Below, piece by piece: positions 56,089 to 64,000 of a stretch of DNA of 64,000 nt; positions within the stretch are counted from its first letter, which is position 1, and every line of letters begins with the position of its first letter. Below the pieces are notes generated by a model. It had not been told where the DNA came from. It ran no database searches and saw only the letters and a program-made list of their open reading frames with translations. The translations under genes were made by a program, and so were the position numbers. The stretch is from Physella acuta. Lineage: Eukaryota > Mollusca > Gastropoda > Physidae. The DNA is taken from positions 162,501-226,500 of the forward strand of contig NW_026732690.1 in assembly GCF_028476545.1 (NCBI RefSeq). Reading direction: 5' to 3'.

Positions 56089-56188
56089 TGGACTCAAGGA
56101 CGTTCTACAGACTTGAACCCGGATTTGAACTCGAGACTTGCGGGTTAGCATTATAGTGCTCTACAGCTAGGTCACGCCGTCCCATAAA
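56088..56188 (-). mobile_element. tRNA-derived SINE head (5' part only)
   Basis: On the minus strand: GACGGCGTGACCTAGCTGTA (A-box region), then 'cgagttcaaatccgggttca' (B-box region), then 'gagtccact'. Same family as 43635-43875. The body is missing where the 22-bp array begins. Confidence 0.65.
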
Positions 56189-57079
56189 TTTGCTGAGCTA
56201 AATTTTCTTTAGATCCCTAACCCAAAAAATAAAATAAAAAATAAAAAACATGCTCACATACAACCTACTGAAGCATTTTCTCCATTGTGTAAACGACAGT
56301 ACATGAAAGCAGTAACGGAACTACCTTAAAACCCAAGTCACAACAACTTTAGAACCACTGAGCCGGACTGCCCTCTTTCCCTACCACCCGCTGACAATGT
56401 CTGCCCCCCCCCCCCCCCACTTCTGCTCAGCTAGTTGCTGGTGTTGGCTGTTACTGGGCGGGGTGGGAGGGGTGGGGTGTATGGATCAGCCTTATTGATT
56501 ATATTGATGGCCACAGCAATCGTAATGCCATAATTACATGTAATCATGTGGGCTGGATGTGGGTCGCATTAATTATTACATAGCTTGTCTCACAGAAAAA
56601 AATGAAACATCCAGGTCTAAAACGAAATTTTTTTTTTATACACAACTTTTATAATAATATATCAAATGAAATCGCATGTAGCTAGATAAAAGATTTTTTT
56701 TTCATAGTTTATAATAAAAATCTACACGGTTATTTTTTAAAGAATTGCGCAAGTTGCTTCCCCTGGTACACACAAAAAGTGAATCGATCCTTGCGTTGGT
56801 TTTATAAAGTGGTCTGGGTATCGCTGGCACCGTAAGTAAAAGGTAAACCCTAATGCCAAACCTTTTGTTAACACCCGCTCTGTTCAACCCGGTAAATATA
56901 ATACTATACAAAAAGACATATGCCCAGTTGGCTTATAATACGCCCTGTACAACTCTGACGATAAAGTGGGCTTTGAACTTCCCGCTCCCCTCCCCCTCCC
57001 TTATTCCCCGTATCATATCAGTCAGATTAAACGTAACCACACACTTACATGTAACCACACATGTACAAATATAAAGGCT

Positions 57080-57087
<8 letters not shown>

Positions 57088-57170
<83 letters not shown>
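57088..57170 (+). repeat. (TA)n microsatellite
   Basis: Pure TA dinucleotide run of about 80 bases. Confidence 0.98.
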
Positions 57171-57171
<1 letters not shown>

Positions 57172-59575
57172 CATATATATATTCATGGACAAACATTGCA
57201 TATTCTCCCTCTCCCCTGAGAACTTACTCCCCCCACCTCCTTCTTCAAACGACTATCTAAACATGACTCATAATTATATAAAAAAAACCAATCACCATAT
57301 CGATCACACATACCTGGGACCCAGCTCATGTAATTTCTGTCTTCAACAATTTTCTTATCGCTCCCTGAAGTGTAATTAGTGTCTTAGAGTAGCAAGCAAT
57401 GGAGACACATTTATCCAAGATTACAGTAGACAGGGCAGTGATTGCGTATGCTGCTTGTGATTAATTAGATTTATCGCGGTCAGAACCACCTGAGTTCAAT
57501 GTCCTGGTCAGACCTCGATTCCATGTACCCCCCCCCCCCCATATAGGTAACACATCTTCAAGTTGTCACGTGATAGCTATATTTAGGGGATCACCTGAAT
57601 AGTTTAAGATCTCAACACGTCTGCTTGTTGAGTGTCAAGGCGTTAAGTGAACCATGCTCAACTAACTTTAAATGGCAGAGGGGGGAAGCGAACCACACCA
57701 GGCTAACTTTACGGGGAGGGCGGGGGTAAGCATAACATACCCAACACACGTTTCTCGACGTTAAGCGAACAATATCAGTTTAATGTTATGACGCGAAGCG
57801 AAACATACCCAAGTTAGGTGAAACGACATTAAGCGAACCATACCCTAATTACTTTAAACAAGGACGTCTTATTTCGTTTGCATTTGGACAATTATGAGTG
57901 AGCCCGCTCAAACAAAGCAAGATTTATAAATTGTGAGATAAACAGGAACGTAGAAGGAATTTGGCAAAAACAAAACAACACAAATAAAAATGGAATTCTA
58001 CGGAATATATCTCCACCCCCCCCCCCTACCCTCACACACAGTCATCATGTGATGTTTCAGTCAGCATCGATGTCGCCCTGTTAGCTAGAAATCCGTTTCT
58101 TGCTTGAGTTCAACCAGCTTTAATGTAAAATCATGATTAACTTTACTTTGTTACTTTCCACATTACAATTTATCGTCTCACAAGTTTAAAAAAAAAGTTG
58201 CAACAAAGCTGTATTATCAAATGATATTTATTGGATTTATATTGTCGAACATATTTTTTGTGTAAAAAAATAGATCTGCACAATTTTAAAAAGTCATTGC
58301 ATAGCATGTAATAATAATGCATGACAAACAGCCCAGGAAACAAAGCTATTGATCATGGTTTCAGCATGGTTGAATTACACATATCACAGATATAGTAGAC
58401 AAACACCTGACATAAGCATAGTGACCCCAGTGACCTTTCACACCAAGTTTCCAAATTTCACATCCATAATCTACAAGATATTTATCACAGTATTTCATTC
58501 ACGAGAAAAAAATTAAGTAGCTGGTTGCCAAGGCTACAGTTAAAAGTTGTGTGAGAGAAGCTTTGTGAAAGATCTGACAAAATATGTTCATAACCCTTAT
58601 CTAACACAGCCTGTTTGTGTTCATTAAATTAAGCTTTTGGTCGTTCAGACACATTATTTCATAATAATGTGATTAATTATAACAGAAAAAAGTGATATGT
58701 TTTTCTACTGCACAAATTAGCAGACTATAAGATATTGCTGTATTAAATTTGTGTCGAAGTTTAGCAAAGAATAGAAAATTTTATTAATTGATAGCTAACA
58801 ATAAGGTGCTAATTAAATGCTATTTAAATCTTAACTTTAATTAAAGAGAAAATATGCCCTACTTGTTTTAGAAAAATTGCGATATTATAATATTGTGATC
58901 TTTCTGTTTCAGTGTTAAGATATTTCAATTAAAAATGTAGGAAAAATGTGAGAATAACGTAAATACATTTAAAATGACTGAATTATTAAAATAATTTAAT
59001 AAAAAAATTTTTGTATGATGTGAATTAGAACATTAAATTGTTAAGTGAAATTGCACAAAATCAAATGAATATAAAATACTACATTTAAACTAATTGCTAC
59101 ATAAACATGTATAGAAATTTCCAGAAAATGTAAATTAGCAGCAAGCTACGCACTAGATTAGTTCATGTGTTATTTGAATTAGCTTCATATTTGCTGAGGA
59201 TCCCTGACATATTGTGGGACGTGTAAAAATGTTACATTATTTCAAAATAATTGAAATGTATAGGGGACATTATCAAAAGGAATATAAACCAGACTCGCTT
59301 ATTCAACTGAGTTGGTTATGATTTTATTTGCTACATTGTGCATAAATTTTGTAACAATTTATTTACTTAATTCCTAAAAATGTATAACTTTTAATTAAAT
59401 AATGTAAAACAATTTAAAATTAATCAGGAAAAAAAAATTTGGTGAAACATGTTCTTACATACAAGACCTTAGAAAGTGACCCTTAACCCTTAAGTAAAGT
59501 ACAGTAACTTAAAATCAAACTGAAATTGTAATGTGAAAATTGCATTGATTGTTGCACAATTCTAATCTATGTAAT

Positions 59576-59822
59576 CAGGGGCGTAGCGAGGGGGGGGGGC
59601 GGGGGGTGCGGATCGCACCGGGTGACACCATTTAGGGGGGTGACACCAAGGAAAAAAATTGCAAAATATATAGAGAAAAACTTGAGGGGGTGCAAATCGA
59701 AAGTTTAAGGGGGGGTGCAAATCGAAAATTTGAAAGTTTGTCCCCGGGAAGGGTCGCTACGCCTCTGGGGGTGACACCATTAAGTGCCGCACCGGGTGAC
59801 ACCCGACCTCGCTACGCCACTG
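59576..59822. mobile_element. hAT-like MITE, copy 4 (composite)
   Basis: Ends CAGGGGCGTAGCGAGG and CTCGCTACGCCACTG; perfect 8-bp target duplication TATGTAAT (59568-59575 and 59823-59830). The interior also holds 'gggtcgctacgcctctg', a second element end, so it looks like two family members joined. Confidence 0.85.
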
Positions 59823-60703
59823 TATGTAATGCATATTAAAACATATCAAAACACTATCAAAACATTAATGCCAGCTATTATTCTGAGGGAGTCCCTGACC
59901 AGCAGGGAATGTACAGATTCAGACTAAGACAGGAAAATTTTAACATTGCCACAATGAGACAAAAAAAGAATTTTTGTGCAAACTGGCCAGAAAAAAAAAA
60001 AGAAAAAAAAAAACCCAACTTTGTGTGAAGACTGGAAAATATCATCTTTAAGCAGCCAGGCAAATAATGTTAACGCCACTTTAGTGCAGACAGACCACCT
60101 TTGTTAAACCAGGATTATACAGGGAAATACTTTCTTGTGCACATAAAGTAATTTGTTTTTTTTTTGGTTCATTTTAATTGGTCCAGAGAAAATAGACAAA
60201 GAAGTAAAAATGTACAAAGCAGCACACGCAGTTAAAAATGTGTAAAAGTTGGAGCTCAGGGGGCTGACAGCAGGATGAAAATAGCTCTCAGAAACAAATA
60301 TTAGCACAGCATAACGTGCACACATACTGTCATCACACAACATATCGTGCACATGTAATTGCATATCGTCAATACCATAAATCGTTTGGATATACATTCG
60401 CTCTTGCACACCAGATAGTCATAAGTTCTAGCCTTCTCACGCAGCTTTCTAGCACACAGTATACATCCCCCTCATTCTTATTTATATTTCCAGTAGACTA
60501 CTATTGAACATGTACTTAGTACATTATTTAAACATGGCGCAACACACTAAAAAATACAGTACAGTTATTCTTTCCAAGTTTTGAGCATTTTCTTGCAAAA
60601 TCTTAATTTGCAAGTGGCGCACATTGAAGATGACCATGATTGTCGTTGAAATATTCATAAAGCGTGTGTTCACTGAATTATGAAGTTATTATATAAGTGT
60701 GGG

Positions 60704-60935
60704 GACAGTGTGGTTGAGCAGTAGAGTGTATAACTGCTAACCTAAAAGGACTGAGTTCATTTCTTAGACTCGAGGGCGCTGTACATATTTGAGTCAACCC
60801 AGCTCTAAAGAGTACCTGATTCAAGTTAGGTGTAATGAAGATGGCTAAGCTGACCACACTATCCCTTCTTATGCTAAAACAATAGAAACAGGTGAACTCT
60901 ACTTTATCTGCCCTATTGACTATTGGAACCCAAAT
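60704..60935 (+). mobile_element. Old tRNA-derived SINE copy
   Basis: Head-like GTGGTTGAGCAGTAGAGTG, a body with 'caacccagctct' and 'agtacctgattcaagtt', and the tail block 'aggtgaactctactttatct' shared with the SINE at 43635. Diverged. Confidence 0.6.
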
Positions 60936-61312
60936 AGGTTTTATTTAAGTTATACACTTTCAAAATCACATATCATAATTGATGTTGAATAATGAATTCA
61001 TTAAATTATAATACTATCACAAGAAGCGGAGGTTAAGGGCGTCAGATCAGAGACAGATTTTTGTTACATAGTTGTTTTTTTACATAATGTTACAACAGAT
61101 GTTCCAATCAGCAACTAAAAGACCATTTTTAACACATCCCTGGTAGTATAATTCAAATTCAAACCAATGAACAAAGGGGGGGGGGGATTACGTTATCATT
61201 GACAAGCCCCCAATTATAAACCTACCATTAACAGAGCTCAGATTTTCTCTGGACACATGTTGAGACCTGACTGATGGGTCCAGGAATGTGAGAAGTACAC
61301 AGGCTGATCAGA

Positions 61313-61668
61313 AGACTTTAGTCGTTCAGCAACTTCTTCATCCTCTCTCTCAGTCGTTCAGCAACTTCTTCATTCTCTCTCTCAGTCGTTCAGCAACTTC
61401 TTCATTCTCTCTCTCAGTCGTTCAGCAACTTCTTCATTCTCTCTCTCAGTCGTTCAGCAACTTCTTCATTCTCTCTCTCAGTCGTTCAGCAACTTCTTCA
61501 TTCTCTCTCTCAGTCGTTCAGCAACTTCTTCATTCTCTCTCTCAGTCGTTCAGCAACTTCTTCATTCTCTCTCTCAGTCGTTCAGCAACTTCTTCATTCT
61601 CTCTCTCAGTCGTTCAGCAACTTCTTCATTCTCTCCCTCAGTCGTTCAACAACTTCTTCATCCTCTCT
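61313..61668 (-). repeat. 32-bp minisatellite made from the stop-codon end of the membrane-protein gene
   Basis: About 11 units. On the minus strand each reads GAATGAAGAAGTTGCTGAAC plus 'gactgagagaga'. The first unit is the real coding end (ERMKKLLND then TGA at 61640-61638); the others lie in the 3' UTR and repeat the same TGA. Confidence 0.95.
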
Positions 61669-63746
61669 CTCACCAGCTCCATGTCTGTCTTGTCCGGGTC
61701 GTCTTCGTCATAAGAAAAAGCTGAGTTGTAGCTCGCCACACTTTCACACCTGCTGTCTGCGTTGTCGTGGTTACCGTGACCCTGGTAGTGGGTGAGGTCT
61801 GTGATCGTGTCCCTAATTTCAGCATTGTGGTCAGCTGAGTTGTCCTGGAAGGGGGTGGGTGGGTCGTGGTCATTCTTGGACTTGACCATCAGGATGTTGT
61901 GGTGGGGTGGTTCTGGTGGCGTGGGAGACAGGATCAGGTCCATGGAGTCTATTACGTGGATGTTGTAGGGTAAAGACGGCGGCGGCTCGTGGTCAAGCTC
62001 ATCCTGGGAGCCAGATCTCAGCCCGGGGAGGGCGTTAAAGTCCTGCATGTCTGAAGAGACCATGAAGCGTGTCTCTGCCAAGTCACACTCTGACGACATG
62101 GTGCTAACCGGCGGGGAGAATTCCTGGGGGTAGGAGTCCACCACAATGACTGGTGGTAGAGAACGTTTGTGCGGGGAGTTATAATGCGGGTATTCCCCTT
62201 CATGTGAGCTTTGTTTACCCAGCGAGGTACTAGACGACGACTGGCCAGATTTCTGCTGCATCTGGTAATCAGCTGTCACTTTCGTTGTTTCTGATTCCTC
62301 CTCGAAATGTGTGTCTAAGTCTAGTTTGTAAGCTTTACGAGATCTCGGGTCTTTAGGGTGTCGCAATTTTCTTCGTGAATGCCGAGAATTTGGCGTCAAC
62401 GTTCCTTTCGGGGAGACTGTTCTGCTTAACGGGAGACTATCTGATGTAGAACCTGAAGAGTGTCTTCGATTGTGTTTGTCTTTTAAAGATGTCTGACTAG
62501 CGCTTCGGGGAGTTGGTCTGCGGGGTCGTTCTAAAGGCGTGGCTTGTCCCGGGAGTCGGGGCGTCGTGGGGGTGGTTTTGTTGGTCTGCTGGACCAGCTG
62601 AGCCTGGCCTGACGGGCTGGCGGTGATGGAGCGGGTGGATTTCTTGTTGCAGACGGCGAAGTAGACGACGCTGACGGTGGCGCTCAGCCCCAGGGTGGCC
62701 ACGGCCACACAGATCAGGATGATGCCCACCACCTTCTTGCCCTCCTCGTTGTGGAGCTCGGGTGGCAGGCCGCTGGTGTCCACCTGGGGGAGAGAAGAGG
62801 AGGTTCAAATCTCTTATCGTAACACGTGTGGACATTTTATATTTACCTGACTGGTCATCGTTAGAATTTAGAAAAAAAAGAATGTTAGCTGCCCCCAAAA
62901 TAAATAAATAAGGAGATCTATTTGTAATTATAAATTACTCCATGAACGTGACGTTGAGGACGATACAGATGCCAGCAGACAACATGAAGATACTACCACC
63001 CACCCCCTCCCCTACCCCCTACCATCCCCCACCCCCGGGCTAGTCATGTACTCGCCTCCATGAACGTGACGTTGAGGACGATACAGATGCCAGCAGACAA
63101 CATGAAGATACTACCACCCACCCCCTCCCCTACCCCCCTACCATCCCCCACCCCCGGGCTAGTCATGTACTCGCCTCCATGAACGTGACGTTGAGGACGA
63201 TACAGATGCCAGCAGACAACATGAAGATACTACCACCCACCCCCTCCCCTACCCCCCTACCATCCCCCACCCCCGGGCTAGTCATGTACTCGCCTCCATG
63301 AACGTGACGTTGAGGACGATACAGATGCCAGCAGACAACATGAAGATACTACCACCCACCCCCTCCCCTACCCCCCTACCATCCCCCACCCCCGGGCTAG
63401 TCATGTACTCGCCTCCATGAACGTGACGTTGAGGACGATACAGATGCCAGCAGACAACATGAAGATCCCACCCCCTCCCCACCCCACCCCCACCCCCCGG
63501 GCTAGTATGTACTCACCTCCATGAACGTGACGTTGAGGACGATACAGATGCCAGCAGACAACATGAAGATCCCACCCCCTCCCCACCCCACCCCCACCCC
63601 CCGGGCTAGTATGTACTCACCTCCATGAACGTGACGTTGAGGACGATACAGATCCCAGCAGATAACATGAAGATCCCAAACATGGCGGCAAACACTCCGA
63701 TGGCGCAACAACAACATTGTATCCTGGGGGAGTGGAGGGTGGACAT
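61638..63746 (-). CDS. Unrecognised two-pass membrane protein with long Ser/Pro-rich tail
   Basis: Two exons seen: 63746-63621 and 62783-61638, joined in phase 0 (TTC ATG GAG|GTG GAC ACC), 423 aa. Residues 10-14 are QCCCC, a likely palmitoylation cluster; TM1 about 15-36; a short loop with sequon NVT (Asn37); TM2 about 60-86. The remaining 330 residues are polar, rich in Ser, Pro, His and basic then acidic patches, with no known domain, ending in ERMKKLLND. The predicted topology is both ends in the cytosol. The ATG follows an acceptor (TCCCCAG) directly, so the true start may be in an upstream exon outside the window. I do not recognise the family; a scaffold or signalling adaptor is only a guess. 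Confidence 0.8.
62938..63672 (-). repeat. Tandem array of the TM1-exon 3' half with its splice donor
   Basis: Seven copies, period 120 falling to about 100 bp. Each has the coding block for IFMLSAGICIVLNVTFME and then a donor position. Donors from the true exon downstream: GTGAGT (63620), GTGAGT (about 63520), then four GCGAGT copies, and none in the last copy. Spacers are G-rich on the transcribed sense strand. Confidence 0.95.
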
Positions 63747-64000
63747 CTGGGGAGGGACAAACATGTATTAAGTGGACATCTGGGGAGGGACAAACATGTT
63801 TTAGGTGGACATTTAAAGAGGGACAAACATGTATTAGGTGGACATTTAAAGAGGGACAAACATGTTTTAGGTGGACATCTGGGGAGGGACAAACATGTTT
63901 TAGGTGGACATTTTAGTAGGGACAAACATGTTTTAGGTGGACATTTTAGTAGGGACAAACATGTATTAGGTGGACATTTAAAGAGGGACAAACATGTTTT
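63735..64000 (-). repeat. 33-bp minisatellite seeded at the acceptor of the TM1 exon
   Basis: About eight units; on the minus strand 'tgtccctccccag' or 'tgtccctctttaa', then ATGTCCACC, then 'taaaacatgtt'. The real acceptor plus start codon (63746) is the last unit. The array runs off the window end. Confidence 0.95.

Larger units (their letters stand above)
53424..61637. other. Intergenic region rich in minisatellites
   Basis: 8.2 kb between the astacin stop and the 3' end of the membrane-protein gene. Contents: three minisatellites (53.8-56.09 kb), two SINE copies (56088, 60704), a (TA)n tract (57088-57170), C-runs, a hAT-like MITE (59576) and the stop-codon array at 61321. AT-rich 58.1-59.5 kb and the remainder show nothing recognisable. 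Confidence 0.65.

Overview
The window is AT-rich animal nuclear DNA. Its genes have many small exons, GT-AG introns, and dense simple repeats, minisatellites, SINEs and small DNA-transposon fragments. Protein features (a secreted astacin-MAM protease, an ependymin-related protein) and the repeat style suggest a mollusc, probably a gastropod; that placement is inference. I saw no retrovirus, LTR element, Polinton, CRISPR array, rRNA gene or intact tRNA gene.

Layout: (1) 3.4-14.05 kb, minus strand: a complete V-ATPase subunit a gene, 22 coding exons that join in frame to 867 aa. (2) 14-20 kb: divergent intergenic region with clustered palindromic words, a tRNA-like SINE head, a hAT-like MITE and a direct duplication. 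(3) 21.2-27.4 kb (perhaps from 19.9 kb), plus strand: a REXO5-like DEDDh RNA exonuclease, 13 exons, 667 aa. (4) 31.9-33.5 kb, minus strand: the N-alpha-acetyltransferase NAA60, 4 coding exons, 240 aa, convergent with REXO5. (5) 36.95-41.7 kb, plus strand: a secreted ependymin-related protein, with one small connecting exon unresolved. (6) 44.9-53.4 kb, plus strand: a secreted astacin zinc protease with a MAM domain, 11 exons, about 421 aa. (7) 53.4-61.6 kb: intergenic, full of minisatellites, a (TA)n tract, SINEs and a MITE. (8) 61.6-63.75 kb, minus strand: an unrecognised two-pass membrane protein, at least 423 aa.

The genes do not form a pathway. V-ATPase a, REXO5 and NAA60 are housekeeping genes; the ependymin-related and astacin genes encode secreted proteins.

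The most unusual signal is that many tandem repeats start or end exactly at exon boundaries, and their repeat unit contains the splice donor, the splice acceptor or the stop codon of the neighbouring exon. I count about ten such cases in four genes. In the astacin gene, one 733-bp intron is almost wholly made of two arrays, one carrying its donor and the other its acceptor. This looks like recurrent tandem duplication anchored at gene-structure boundaries.
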